From positions 6,123,486 through 6,187,485 of the forward strand of contig CM038721.1 of the NCBI GenBank assembly GCA_021613375.1: DNA of 64,000 nt, read 5' to 3'. How positions within the stretch are numbered: the stretch's first letter is position 1; each line of letters begins with the position of its first letter. Positions 1 to 11,151 of this stretch are shown piece by piece. The notes under the pieces were generated by a model. That model did no database searches, had not been told where the DNA came from, and saw only the letters and a program-made list of their open reading frames with translations. The position numbers and the translations under genes were made by a program. This stretch comes from Megaleporinus macrocephalus. Taxonomy: Eukaryota; Chordata; Actinopteri; Characiformes; Anostomidae.

Positions 1-19
1 TAGGCTTAAGCAACTAAAC

Positions 20-348
20 ACCACCTTCTTTTAGTTAAACATGTGGGTACAAAGTGTAGAGAAACCATCCATAGTTGTTTAGAAACTAAACAAAAAAGAG
101 AATCAACCACATGGAAGTAGAAAAAAAGTATGAAAAAGTAGAAAAAGTAGAAAAAAGTATGTTTGTAATGCAGAGAGCCATGTGAATTCACCCTCTCAGC
201 GCTAAAGGTGTTCCACAAGGTTCAATTTTGGGGAAATTGCTTTTTCTTTTTTTATTATTATACTGATGGACACACAAAAGAAATACATTTTTGAGCATTT
301 TTGGTCTATTTTTCATACATTAACATATCTCTTGTTTTAAAGCGAGTA
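20..348 (+). repeat. Dispersed repeat with RT-like motif, copy 1
   Basis: First of four related copies (others at 351-625, 626-870 and 2366-2610). Near position 205 one frame reads a stretch resembling the GVPQGSILGP block of non-LTR reverse transcriptases, but the frame here is interrupted and no larger RT domain can be followed. The copy shares its start (a CCACCTTCTTTTAGTTAAAC block) and its AT-rich tail with copy 2. I infer a piece of a LINE that has been carried along in a repeat; it has no coding capacity now. Confidence 0.55.
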
Positions 349-350
349 CC

Positions 351-625
351 TTCCACCTTCTTTTAGTTAAACATGTGAGTACAAAGTATAAAAAACATCC
401 ATAGATGTTCAGAAGCTAAACAAAAGTTGCCAGAAAAAAAGTTTGTAATGTTGAGAGCAGTGTGAATTCACCCTCTCAGCGCTAAAGGTGTTCCACAAGG
501 TTCAATTTTGGGGCCATTGCTTTTTTCTTTTTTTTAATTTTACTGAAAGACACACAAAAGAAATACATATTTACTCATTTTTGGGTACTTTTCATACATT
601 AAGGTATCTTTTTTTAAAGAGAGTG
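351..625 (+). repeat. Dispersed repeat with RT-like motif, copy 2
   Basis: Tandem neighbour of copy 1 with the same order of blocks: the CCACCTTCTTTTAG start, the CACCCTCTCAGCGCTAAAGG core, and a tail around GACACACAAAAGAAATACAT. The core translates as SAKGVPQGSILGPLLF, a good match to the conserved RT block, and then meets a stop-rich AT tail. The head-to-tail arrangement suggests local duplication. Confidence 0.6.
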
Positions 626-870
626 GACCCCTTTAAGCGCTAAAGGTGTTCCACAGAGCTCTATATCGGGGCCCTTTACTTTTCTTTATAAAACTGAAAT
701 GATAAACCCGGAATACATATTTAATATATTTGTGCAAATAGAGCTGGGTATGTTAGGTGATGGGTGTTTTTATGTATAGTCAGTGCTGTTCTGGACGTTT
801 GTCAAAGAAGTAAATAAATAAATACCCCCAAGGGGGTTTACATTGTTAACGCTGGTCCCAAACTTTTGAA
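626..870 (+). repeat. Dispersed repeat with RT-like motif, copy 3
   Basis: Starts inside the core (AAGCGCTAAAGGTGTTCCAC), where the RT-like block is degraded, and continues into a different 3' extension shared with copy 4: TATGTATAGTcAGTGCTGTT, a short AAATA run and a GGGTTTACATTGT block. Copies 3 and 4 therefore form a subfamily distinct from copies 1 and 2. Confidence 0.55.
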
Positions 871-983
871 TGACAGAAGAGAAGCGACTGATTCACTTTC
901 TGAGAGAATCTCCAAGAGTCGTGCTTCACTGACATTTGACTGGCTGTCTAAGAGGCTTGCGGTGACGGGCAGGAACTGTCCAT

Positions 984-1014
<31 letters not shown>

Positions 1015-1072
1015 GGCCTGCCCACCGAGATGTGGAGAGAGAGAGAGCGAGAGAGAGAGAGAGAGAGAGAGA
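984..1072 (+). repeat. (CA)n and (GA)n microsatellites
   Basis: A (CA)n tract at 984-1011 is followed after about 20 bases by a (GA)n tract at 1034-1072. Open frames across it encode only Ser/Leu or Arg/Glu runs and are not genes. Confidence 0.95.
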
Positions 1073-1572
1073 GGGGAGAGGGGGGACAATGTTCACTGAG
1101 CAGGAAACACAATGGAGAGGCGAAAGAGTCCAGCTGAGGAAGACACTGGGATACTTAGCATATTCGCATATTAGCATAATGTCACTGTTTAGGGTGTGTG
1201 TGGGGGGGTTGCCTGGGAGTGAAGGGGGTGTTGGTTTTTTTTTTAATTATCAGCTTATGGGAGGACAATCCTTGTCAGGGTGCATTGAGGAACAATTCAT
1301 GTCACACACTGAAAATAAAGACTAATGACTGTCAGGAAGATGGAGTGGGTGCATGTGTGTGTGTGTGTGTGTGTTGGGGGGGTGGGGGACGGGTGGGTGT
1401 GATGGCACTTTTGGCCCTGCCTGTGTCCGGCACTTCACTCCCACAACCTTTCAATAGCTCCAAAGGGAAACTATTCACACTCAAGTCACTTCATATCATG
1501 ACACACTGCCATCAGCCAAACAATGATGGCTAGAACGGAGCTCTGTTTAGTCACTGTTACAACAAAACCATG
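1073..1572. other. Single-copy-looking stretch with a (GT)n tract
   Basis: No gene seen. It holds a (GT)n microsatellite at 1353-1374 followed by a G-rich run, and otherwise unremarkable sequence. Confidence 0.5.
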
Positions 1573-2365
1573 TATTATAAGTAATAAGTAGAGATGGACC
1601 GATCAGCGTTTTAGAGGCCGATTCCGATCAACTTTCAGCACTATCAGCCGATACCGATCGAGGGCGGGGCTATATGCCGCGGCAGGGCTACATGTAGTTA
1701 TTAGCGCAAGCAAGTCATGAAACATGGTCTAAACTGATTTATTACCAATTTTAATGAGCTCATGTGAAACAGCATAATATTTTAAACAAAATTAACAGTA
1801 AATAAACAAAGTAAATCAAACAAATACCTTTAATTTAAAATTTAAAAAGCTAATTAAATAATTGCAGTAAAAACTGCAGTCATTAAACGCAGACTCTGTT
1901 ACTTTAAACTAAATCTGTAATTATTAAATGTAGATCTTGAATTGTTGCTGCTGTTCTGTTCGTACCGGTCAGATCTGGTCTGCACGGTGTTCTGGGTTAT
2001 TTGTTTTGTGCTAGCTGCTAGTGCTGGAGTTTAATGTCTTTGTCTTGGTTCCCCCACAATTTTAATTTTAAAAACGTCTTCGATGAGTCTGAGTCACATA
2101 CGACAACAAACTACCAGACGGACAGCACATGCCGTGAACGCAAACTGTTCTCACAAGGCGTGCCATTTTAGTCAGTCTATGAAAAAATGAAAGGGTGTGT
2201 ATTTCCACCTAGTGGTTCAGATAGGAATTGCAGGGAGCTGGCCGGAGGGGGTTTCACGGACGGCTCCTCTTCCTGGATGAAACGCTAGCTGGAAATACAG
2301 AAATTAGGCTTATTTGTTTAACGCCATCGATCAGCTAAAGTAATATGGTTCTATTATAAGTAATA
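1573..2365. mobile_element. Insert flanked by 14-bp direct repeats (unclassified)
   Basis: TATTATAAGTAATA occurs at 1573-1586 and again at 2352-2365, bracketing 765 bases. The insert begins GAGATGGACCGATCAG and near its end has GCCATCGATCAGC, so GATC-rich complementary segments lie near both ends. It sits immediately upstream of RT-motif repeat copy 4. A 14-bp target duplication would fit target-primed retrotransposition, whereas the GGACCGATC start is typical of fish DNA transposons, so the class is unresolved. No open frame of note. Confidence 0.5.
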
Positions 2366-2610
2366 TAATGTGAATGCACCCTCTCAGTGGTAAAGGTGTT
2401 CCACAGGGCTCCATTTTGGGGCCCTTTACTTTTCTTTATGATACTGAAATGCCAAACCCAGAATACATATTTAATATATTCTTGCAAATAGAGATGGTAT
2501 AGGTGTGTTTTATGTATAGTAAGTGCTGTTCTGGACATTTGTCAAAAAAGTAAATAAATAAATACCCCAAAGTGGGTTTACATTGTCAGCGTTGGTCCTA
2601 AACTTCCTAC
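2366..2610 (+). repeat. Dispersed repeat with RT-like motif, copy 4
   Basis: Contains CACCCTCTCAGTGGTAAAGG and an RT-like block reading SGKGVPQGSILGPF, then the same 3' extension as copy 3. Cut off on its 5' side by the 765-base insert at 1587-2351. Confidence 0.55.
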
Positions 2611-3402
2611 GATAATCGTGCTTCACTGACATTTGACACTGCACTCAAACTGGACTCCACAGGTTTGTGCAAAACATCTGATGAGCAGATTGCCTGAGCA
2701 TAAGCCGCAACGAAAGAATCCGAACCAGAAAAATCTGGTACCACTTTAGCGTAGGCTAGTGTTCATAAGGCTACATGACACCTACATGAACCCTTAATGA
2801 CAAGTAGACCTGGGAGCAGTTTACTTCAGGCTAAAATTATCCAGAATAAAAGAAGAAGACCTCACGCACTTCGGCCTGCGTGCTGATGAACGTTGGCTGG
2901 ACCGAGAAGTTCCACTGCAGCTCTATAGGGAACCCAATACTGGAGTTCTGCTTGATTGGACCTTCTGCTTGAGTCATTCTTTCACTGCAGTAACAATACC
3001 AGGCTCAGGCTCCTCCTGCTCATGTATTCCATAAAGGAGCTCCAACATGTGCATGTTCCAGGTGTGAGCCGAAAACGTGTAGAACCTCAGCCTCAGGAGG
3101 ACCTGAGACATACCCTGTGTAGTGTTTACCAGCCCCGCTTTAGTACACTACATTAAAAAGTAGGCCGGGTCTCCATAAACGCAGCTGCAGTAATATTTAA
3201 GAGCTTGCAGGTGTGGAGAGGTGCCCCTCTCTCAACCTACCCTCTATAATAAGCCCCTCTCCAAACACCATGGCTGTGCCATCAGGGGACGCTTACGGCC
3301 TCTTTCCAGCCTTCAGCAGAGCTCCTATTCAGCTAGCAGCGACTGAGCGAAAGCTAGAAAGCCTGCTATGAATTACGTAACACTAAAACACATTCAATGG
3401 CT
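2611..3402. other. Mostly single-copy stretch with a MITE fragment
   Basis: No gene seen. At about 2735-2800 a short segment (CATAAGGCTACATGACACCT) resembles an abundant fish DNA-transposon fragment. The rest shows no structure I can name. Confidence 0.35.
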
Positions 3403-3999
3403 GTGTCTCAAACCCTAGTGAGTGTCTAAGTAGGCTGTCTAGGTAGCAGCTGTGTAAGTAGCAGCGTTCTCTCCTCATCTCTCCTCATAAAACAGATTAC
3501 TGAGACGCTCTAGTTAGAGAGAGACTGCGTCACGGCTTATTCCTGACCACTGCAGCACACGACCGGTGGTTTAGCTGGTTGCTAAGCTACCGGCCGGCTA
3601 TGCAAAACAATAGCAAAGGCTTAAAAATCCACTAGCATAAATGCTAATGGCTCGAGTATAAAACTGCTAAACGGTGAAGGACTCGTTACAGAGTTGATAA
3701 TAAAATACTGTTCTGTGTGATTATATGACCAGAAACACATTAAAACTCCAGAGAGAATCAAAATAACTCACATTTTAAAACCACTTCACTGCTCGTAGAT
3801 TAGCTTACGTTGCATCATGGGATTGTCTTGGCGGCTGAGGAAGCGTTCGATGCTTCTTTAAAATCAGGTCTAAATAAGGTTCCTCAGTAGACAGCATGTT
3901 TAAGGTATGTAAGAATTGGGACAGTCTACATGTCGGGAGCGCATACTATGAAGTAAAATGCTGCCTATGTAGGAGCTCAGTAGGATTTGAGACAGACCC
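3403..3999 (+). mobile_element. MITE family A, intact copy
   Basis: About 0.6 kb with inverted ends: the left end reads GGCTGTGTCTCAAACCCTAG and the right end, reverse-complemented, GGTCTGTCTCAAATCCTACT. Flanking CAAT on both sides is a possible 4-bp target duplication. No coding capacity. A second, reverse-oriented copy lies at 50971-52378 and carries a nested insertion that this copy lacks. Confidence 0.75.
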
Positions 4000-4032
4000 A
4001 ATCTTTGACATGAATGTAGCACCTTCAAAGAA

Positions 4033-4141
4033 AGATGTGTCCGTGCTGCCTTAAAATCTTGAGTGACAATTTTTGTTTTATGCCCAGAAAAGTTTTATTT
4101 CAAGTTCAAATAACACCGAAATTCAAGGCAGCACAGACACT
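4033..4141. mobile_element. Short MITE with inverted ends
   Basis: GTGTCCGTGCTGCCTTAAAA at the left is complementary to the GGCAGCACAGACAC segment at the right, enclosing about 110 bases. Small non-autonomous TIR element, superfamily not assignable. Confidence 0.5.
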
Positions 4142-4540
4142 AACTCTTTTTTAAGCGACACTAACTCTTTTTTTCTTCTTTTTTCACAGAGCAGCAGGAA
4201 AACATTACATTACTGGACATAATTTGTCGTGAGAGCATATGACCTACCCGGCTCAATTATTAACAACAGAGGATCCAGCGTTCAAGAGTGATTTGTACGT
4301 GTTCTATTATAAGAATACTGGCGCAATTATAGCTGCCTGCTTTACATCATCTTGTCGTCTGTTATGTATTGTTGTGTGCATTGTTTCTCTGCTGGCGGAG
4401 GAAGACACTGAGCATAATAGCACAATGTCACTGTTAAGGGTGGGCAGGTCTGGGAGTGAAAGGGGGTGTTTTTTATTATCAGCTTACAGAGCCACGACAT
4501 CACAGCTACTATCCAGCTTGAACCGGCTGCTAGAGTGATA

Positions 4541-5078
4541 TAAGTGCTATAAGGCTGTCTGGGCTGGGTACAAGTTTGACACTGCATCGCGGCTGCGTTG
4601 CTACCTGGGCTGACTGTCTGGATGAGGCTGGATTGCAGCTGTGGGCCTGCCTGGACTGGTGGTAATCAGTTGCATGCATGAGCAGCTCTACGCTCAAGCT
4701 CCAAGGCCTTTTGGGCTGACTGCTGAAGCGGTGCTACATTGCAGCTTCATGGCTACCTTGGTTGGATGCTTGGGGGACACTGAATTGCAGCTATGAGGCT
4801 GTCTGGGCTGGGTACAAGGTTGACACTACATCCAGTGTCTGAACGATGCTGGACAGCAGCTGTGGGGCTGCCTGGACTGGTGGTAATCAGCTGCATGCAT
4901 GAGCATCTATATTCTTGACTACTAAGGCAATGCTACATTGCATTGGCTACCTTTGGGTGGATGCAGCTATGAGGCTGTCTGGACTTGACTTCCAGGCTTC
5001 CCAGGCTGCCCGCCCATGATGGACTATAGTTGGGGCATGAAAACCCAGTAGCTAGGGATTCTTTCTGGATTAGATAAG
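4541..5078 (+). repeat. Degenerate tandem repeat, unit about 0.24 kb
   Basis: Two diverged units share AGGCTGTCTGGGCTGGGTAC, the GGACTGGTGGTAATCAG block and TGCATGCATGAGCA. The second unit and its extension (4763-5068) recur nearly unchanged at 6424-6738. No coding signal. Confidence 0.6.
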
Positions 5079-5176
5079 TGACTCCACACTGTGGTCTGGG
5101 GAATGCCTCTGCTAGCTGCGGGAACTGTGTGATTGTCTGATTGTACAGTGTCCTTGAACATGATAAGGTCTATATA

Positions 5177-5695
5177 CACTACCGCTCAAAAGTTTGGGAT
5201 CACAGTGAAATGTTCTTGTTTTAATGGAGAATCTTCTTCCTTAACACAACAATGAACTGACGGGTCTCTAAAGAAAGTTGTTTCTTTCTGGTCATTGTGA
5301 GTCGGTCAGCAAGCCATCAACTGCTGATGCTTCAGATACTAAACTAACCTAGAATGTTATTCTCCCTTTTATACTCACTTATTAGTAGAATGTTTTTCAG
5401 CTGTGCATCAAAATTGAGCAAGAGTGTCCTAACAACCAATTAGTCCAATAACATCCTTAACTTGGATTGGCGTCCATACCAGGAGATTTAGACAGAGGAC
5501 TGAGAATTGCTGATAATAGACTATATGCAAAATAAGCCTCTATACAAAAATAGACTTTAATACAAACATTTTTATTCTTTAAAAATCATCTGATACACTT
5601 ACATTAATTGTGAAATGGACAATACTGTGTGTGAATTGCATGAAAATTGCATGAAATGAAATTCTAAGGTGATCCTAAACTTTTGAGCGGTAGTG
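5177..5695 (+). mobile_element. Tc1/mariner-type MITE, family B copy 1
   Basis: A 519-base element with long inverted ends, CACTACCGCTCAAAAGTTTG at the left and its complement (ending GAGCGGTAGTG) at the right, flanked by TA on both sides as expected for Tc1/mariner insertion. No transposase frame. A second copy of very similar sequence lies at 40637-41147. Confidence 0.85.
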
Positions 5696-5698
5696 TAA

Positions 5699-6423
5699 GT
5701 AGAAGTTATGATGACACAGATTGACAGAAGAAGAATGAAGAAGCTTCAATGTCTCTACTAACTAAGATCAGAATTGTCCAGACTATGGTGTGGTTGTTTC
5801 TGAATGCAAACCCTGGACAGTACACAAGCAGGGCAAGAAAAATAACTGGCTTTGAACTTTATTGGTGGTGAAGAGTTTGCATAAGAGTGTCTCCAAATGG
5901 CAAAGAAAACAAATGGATCTTCAGCTACATCAAAGCTCACCTCTCACTCGAACCCCAGGTAACCGAAACAAAGCTCCTCTTTACATCCCGACAGTTTTCC
6001 TTGGAACTATTGAAGATAAAAGTAAATCGACCAGCTACAAGATGGATTAAAGCATTCAGAGATATCATGAACCAGCCATCAGATACCCAAAGACCCAAAT
6101 TTGAAGACACATTCTGGACAAATACTATCCAAATGGTCAACAACAGTCCATAAAAAACTTGACCACACTTAAATATAATAATGATAATAATTAAGTGTGG
6201 TGGTCAAACATTTGTGTTCTCCCATCAAGTCCACCCACTACAACCGCACAATCACAGCCAATTAAAAATAGCTTCCCAGATCCTTGAAGTATTGAAGGAC
6301 TACTACAAACATATGCTTACAAACTTACTTGGACTTTATAAACTTGTCTTTTCTTTGTAGAGTATTGCCAACCTCGTCTCTTGCCCTACTGAGGGGTCTT
6401 CTACTGTTTGCTGACCTAGGTTG
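5699..6423. other. Unassigned sequence between two duplicated blocks
   Basis: Holds a short open frame at 5887-6153 (88 codons, Lys/Ser-rich) that I do not recognise. Around 6160-6200 is an AATAATAAT run with TTAAGTGTGG on one side and its partial complement CCACACTTAA on the other. It lies between the 0.3-kb direct repeats at 4763-5068 and 6424-6738, so it may be a decayed transposon interior, but no transposase motif is visible. Confidence 0.3.
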
Positions 6424-6738
6424 GAGGCTTGGGGGACACTGAATTGCAGCTATGAGGCTGTCTGGGCTGGGTACAAGGTTGACACTACATCCAGTGTCTG
6501 AACGATGCTGGACAGCAGCTGTGGGGCTGCCTGGACTGGTGGTAATCAGCTGCATGCATGAGCATCTCTATACTTGACCTACAAGGCCTTTTGGGCTGAC
6601 TACTAAGGCAATGCTACATGGTTGAATGCAGCTATGAGGCTGTCTGGACCTGACTTCCAGGCTTCCCAGGCTGCCCGCCCATGATGGACTATAGTTGGGG
6701 CATGAAAACCCAGTAGCTAGGGATTCTTTCTGGATTAA
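6424..6738 (+). repeat. Second copy of the 4.8-kb block
   Basis: Matches 4763-5068 almost base for base, from GGCTTGGGGGACACTGAATT through AGCTAGGGATTCTTTCTGGA, with small indels. Local duplication about 1.66 kb apart; noncoding. Confidence 0.8.
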
Positions 6739-6784
6739 GTTTTGTTTTACAGCTGTGAGCATCATGTTAAATACTGTATATAGA

Positions 6785-7310
6785 TATCACTCTATACAGA
6801 ACTGAGGCACTTGGGGACATTATTATTATATTATAAGTAAAAAGTTATTTTTCCAGACAGGAAGCTTTTATTTACTCTGTAAACACTTTATTATTTAAAT
6901 ATTAAACAGTATTAATAAAGTAAGTAGTGCTTTTTCATAGTGTTTATTTAACCCTTTCCAAACTTCTCCTCTATAAACAACCCAGTATTATTAACAGTTC
7001 TCATCTAATACCTGCTTTGACTGCTCAGTACTTCATTAGGCTAAATCAAGATTGCTGCTGAAGGAACTGAATACATTCATACAATGTCTGGGGCGTCCAG
7101 GAGAAATCTGGAACTACACTTTGTTCTTTAAACTGGAGCTCAAGATCTGATCTACTTCTCTCACAATAACATATTCATGTTACTTTGTATTGTATGTATG
7201 ATTATTTACATCTGTTCTAATGGTATTTGGTGTTTTTACTGCTGAACATACTCTTATTGATAAGAGCTTCAGCTTAGGTGCCTCAGACTTTTACACAGTT
7301 GTGTGTCTAA
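6785..7310 (+). mobile_element. TIR-type element, family C copy 1
   Basis: The right end has GGTGCCTCAGACTTTTACAC, resembling an end sequence common in fish Tc1-like elements, and the left end has CTGAGGCACTTGGGG, which pairs with it imperfectly. The segment 6807-7163 recurs in inverted orientation at 52445-52800. Noncoding. Confidence 0.55.
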
Positions 7311-8300
7311 TTTGAGTTATGCTAATAAATACCAAGTTTCATGAGATCGCAAATATGACTCCCATAGCTGGGAGTCCATGGCAGCGTAATGAGCCCCCAT
7401 CTCTCTCTTTCTCTGGCTGGGTATGTTGGCCCTCTTTGCAATGCCAGCTAACACATCTCACTCAAGCAGCTCATCCCTCCTCAATCATTTTTTAACGTTT
7501 CTTTCTTTTTCTCTCTGGAAAGAAACCCGTTCCTTTAGAGGAGCCTTTAGGAAGTGAACCGCCGCCAAACTGCAATCTCATCGTACTCGCTCCGATTTCT
7601 CCCGGTTACAACACAAACACACGCGAGGATATTACTGCGGTGATGCGCGGACGGTCTGGGTTTTGCATTAGCAGCAATCAGAGCTCTAAAGCTAACAGAT
7701 TCTGAGACTCAGCGGGGACGCTCTCCATGTAGCCAGAAGTGATGATTATATGTTCGAGTGTGCTGCGTAACGTATGTGCTGTCAGTCAGTGAGAATGCGC
7801 TTCTATATCCATCACGCTAAGATCAGTTGCACCTTCTGGGCCAGAGTGAACGGCTGGAAACAGCTGGAATCACTCAGCAGGCTGGAGAGGGGATTTTTGC
7901 CGTATGGAGCTGGAAATAGATTTCCAAAAGCAGCACACGTTCTTACATTGACCCTTAAACGACATGCCTTTGAGCAGAAAAGATCCACAACCTGCAAACA
8001 AAGCTAGCTCATCAGTATCTACAGTATCTACAGTATCTACATCTATTATATTGAAATAAAATTTGAATAAAATTACGGCCATAAACACTTTACACAGGAT
8101 TTATAAACAGTTAACAAGTTAATAATAATATCAAAAGCAATCTGTTTTATATAATGAATATGAATATGTGATGCAGCTGACAGGTTTAACATTGACTGAT
8201 GAAGGACATGGTCCTACATCTATATATTTGAGCAGAGAACCTGAAAGCAAAACTTGATTTGTGGCTAACTAACCCAAACTGTTCATCAGTACCTACAGTA
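7311..8300. other. Single-copy block, possible conserved noncoding DNA
   Basis: No gene supported. About 7480-8000 is less AT-rich, free of simple repeats and contains several CpGs (GTGATGCGCGGACGG). Short open frames on both strands overlap one another and lack flanking splice consensus. Conservation in other fish would decide whether it is functional. Confidence 0.3.
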
Positions 8301-8305
8301 TCTGC

Positions 8306-8356
8306 TGCTTTATCCCGCTAGTCGGGGTCACAGGGGGGCTGGAGCCAATTCAAGCG
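8306..8356 (+). repeat. Fragment of retroelement-tail family F
   Basis: The CTGCTTTATCCCGCTAGTCG block with GGGGTCACAGGGGGGCTGGA resembles the start of the repeat at 56266-56565. Very short remnant. Confidence 0.4.
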
Positions 8357-8517
8357 TCATTGTTGTTTATATGGCAGTCCAGTACTAAAGTGAATTTACT
8401 TTGTTTACATAAACTTTGGTGTAAATAAATGCTGCAAGCTTTGAATCCCATTTAAAGACATATTACTCTGTGTTTTTGTTTCACACTGCTAACAAGCCAC
8501 TAAACGCTGCCCCCATC

Positions 8518-8729
8518 AAAAATGGCTATAACAGAACTACGTTGGAACTTGATCTCGGCCTAACCAAAAACTGACCTCATGGGTCTTTATTCAACACGTC
8601 CTGAGAAAACAGAGGGAGCCAGAAAACCTCAGGCCTCTAAACCAACAACAGCTCGACTGGAGCTCAGACTGTCTGTCACAGCGGGCTCTGCATATGTGTC
8701 TGTATGTGATTGTGGGAATGTGAGAGAGA

Positions 8730-8767
<38 letters not shown>

Positions 8768-8815
8768 AAGTTTAGTGCTACAACACAGAGACAACATTCA
8801 TTCAATACTATCGAG
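8518..8815 (+). repeat. Source block of the 11-kb mosaic duplication, with (GA)n
   Basis: Contains AACTTGATCTCGGCC, ACCTCATGGGTC and CAACACGTCCTGAG, then a (GA)n tract at 8719-8767 and GTTTAGTGCTACAACACAG. The same blocks recur at 11152-11350 with about 80 bases missing before the (GA)n. Confidence 0.75.
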
Positions 8816-9830
8816 CTGTTTGCAGTCGGTGCAAAAGGCCCGGCCGCTGGACCCCCATTGATCAGTGCTGCGAGTCTGGCAGCTGGCATTAATGCTCTGA
8901 CATTCAGAGATGAAGCCGTTGGTAAATAAATAAATAAATAAACAACATTCCTGCACATCGCTGAGCGCTGCCGAATGATGTAACGACAAACCAGAACCAG
9001 AAGTGGGCAGAGGAGCCTGAGACCGCGCACCAAAGGTGCAATTACCCAAAATAAATAATGACTCCAGGAGCCCAGAAAAGATGAACCTGAGCAAAAAAAT
9101 AAATAAATGCATTGCAGTAGAACCGCAGGGGGCCTTCTTAGTACTGCCAGCGTCTATAGGCCATCGACTGGGTTTCACCAGATACTTTAACAGCAGTTTG
9201 AGCTCATTTGTCAGGACTAAACCTGGTTTCTCTGTTTCTCTGTAAACGTGATGAGACCATCATAAAAAAGGAGAAGAATCATACCACTGTAAACAGACGC
9301 TCTATTATTGACAAGGACGTAGGAGCGGGTTTGATATTGGGGGGGACACACATTTGCTAATATGAATCATAGCTCACCCTATCCCCTAAAATATTGATGA
9401 TTCCACTGTAGGTAAGGTAGTAAATCACTGTATGTATAGTGATGTAGAACAACATTTGTAGAATTACAGTTAATTGCAAATAAATAAATAAAATACAACA
9501 TTATGTCTGATTATTATTAGATAAATCCAATTAAAGATCACTTTACACACTAAACTAGATACTCCACATTACATAGTACTGTTGTTAGAAAACTTTTAAA
9601 TTACATATGAAATGACTCGTGCAATATAACCTGTTAGCCAGTCTGGACTAAACCACAAAGGATATAAACACAGCACAGGGTAGATCTTACACAAAACTTA
9701 ACAGAAACAGCCACATGTGTACATGTTTTAATATTTTATAGCATCCTATTGTCTTCAGACGTTACAAGTAAGTACAGTACTTCTGTTACTTCATAAAATG
9801 CTACAATACATATTATATTTTTTCCCCCAG

Positions 9831-9926
9831 GTACACTGGATCTCCCCTGCACCAGCGATTTTCCCAAGCCCTGTGCAGACTATAAAAGCTGGATGGCCCG
9901 CGCACTGCCACTCCTTAAGATTACAG
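9831..9926 (+). CDS. Candidate internal coding exon, protein unrecognised
   Basis: 96 bases bounded by a good acceptor (TATTTTTTCCCCCAG just before 9831) and a consensus donor (TTACAG then GTAAGT at 9927). Read in phase 1 it is open throughout and gives 31 full codons: LDLPCTSDFPKPCADYKSWM near the start, then ARALPLLKIT, with split codons at both ends. A second frame is also open, so the reading is not certain. The final single G joins in phase with GT at the start of the candidate exon at 16588, giving a Gly codon. I do not recognise the protein. Chance occurrence of paired splice sites in a 64-kb window cannot be excluded. Confidence 0.35.
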
Positions 9927-10790
9927 GTAAGTGCCAGTTCCCAGTCCATTATGGGTCTTTTTTATCTTTTTTTTGCAGAAAGTGTCTTTGGCAGATGCCT
10001 CTAGAAGGATGGTGATAGGTTGGGATGACCTACCTTATCACAACATATAACTAAAATATATATTATTTGATGTATGTTAAGGTTACCTGACTAGGCAAGA
10101 CTAACATTAATGTTAGACAGTAAGGCTGTGTCCCAAACAGCACTCTTTGGAACATACTGTACTACTGACAGCACTTCTAACGATGGCGTCCTTTTATTTA
10201 TTCATTTATTTATTTATTAGATTTTATTACTTTACGTATGTAGTGTAGTAGCAGTCTGCAGTTGGGGGCGTGGCCGGAGAGTAATGTAACTTTACGTTTC
10301 AGAGTGCTTTCTGACTAAAGTTAATATAAACGTTAGCTAACCCAAACCGTCTGTTACCATAACAACACATTATACTAAAGCTGTTTAATTGCAGTATATA
10401 AGGTTATCATTGCTTTTCACTGCTCTCATCACTGACCTCACGTTTAAAGCTGGCATGAGCTACCCCACGCTCCAGCGGCATGAGAGCAGTGAAGCTGCTG
10501 ACTGCAGGATATTTCTGAACTGGCATCTCAACACAAGCCTTAACGAAGTGAAAGACCCAGACCACTTAACAACCAGAGCCAGTTGGAACACTATTAGCTT
10601 CACATAGGTCAGTGCCCAGTGGCTACATTTCAAAGGAGGAGCCCCTCCTGGCTCCTTATTAGCCATCTTCAGACAGTGCCAGCTGCGCTAACCTCTGCTA
10701 GGCCAACAGAGCCATCAGCAACGTGGTGCTTTGAGCTGCCAAGTCTGCCAGCCTTCACGACCACTGTATTGTCTCTGGGCATTGCATTAT
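9927..10790. other. Stretch without a supported gene
   Basis: Contains an AAGGCTGTGTCCCAAACAGC start at about 10121 that resembles MITE ends, and a TTTA-rich run near 10195-10225. If 9831-9926 is an exon this is intron. Confidence 0.3.
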
Positions 10791-10793
10791 CCC

Positions 10794-10873
10794 GCCTGGC
10801 CGCTTACGAAACAGGGCTAAAAGGCTACTACTTCTTTGTTAGCTTACGCTAGCTACGCCTTGCAGAAATTGTG
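10794..10873 (+). repeat. Second source block of the mosaic duplication
   Basis: CGAAACAGGGCTAAAAGGCT through TTAGCTTACGCTAGCTACGC recurs with a few changes at 11350-11432, joined there directly to material copied from the 8.5-kb block. Confidence 0.7.
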
Positions 10874-11151
10874 GGTGTAATCTATAGCATTCGTATACCT
10901 ACATGTGTGCAAGAGCACTCTCAAAAGGGGAGTCGGATTCCGTAGCCTCAGCATTTCAACAAATGAATGGGGCTACATTTGTATTTACGATGGTTTAGAA
11001 GTGCATTGAAGTGCATTGCCCTCTACAACTGTAGGGGGAGCCCAAGAGCAAATAAAACAAATTATCTTCTAATGCTGCTTTAATAGGCACCATTTTAACA
11101 CATGTTGTCACCGACTGGCCATAGCGCCCATGCTAACTCCTGTCCACCATC

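Noticed and set aside
4160..4230. Strong acceptor-like CTTCTTTTTTCACAG before 4191
   Set aside because: No matching donor or open frame downstream; T-rich runs produce such sites by chance.
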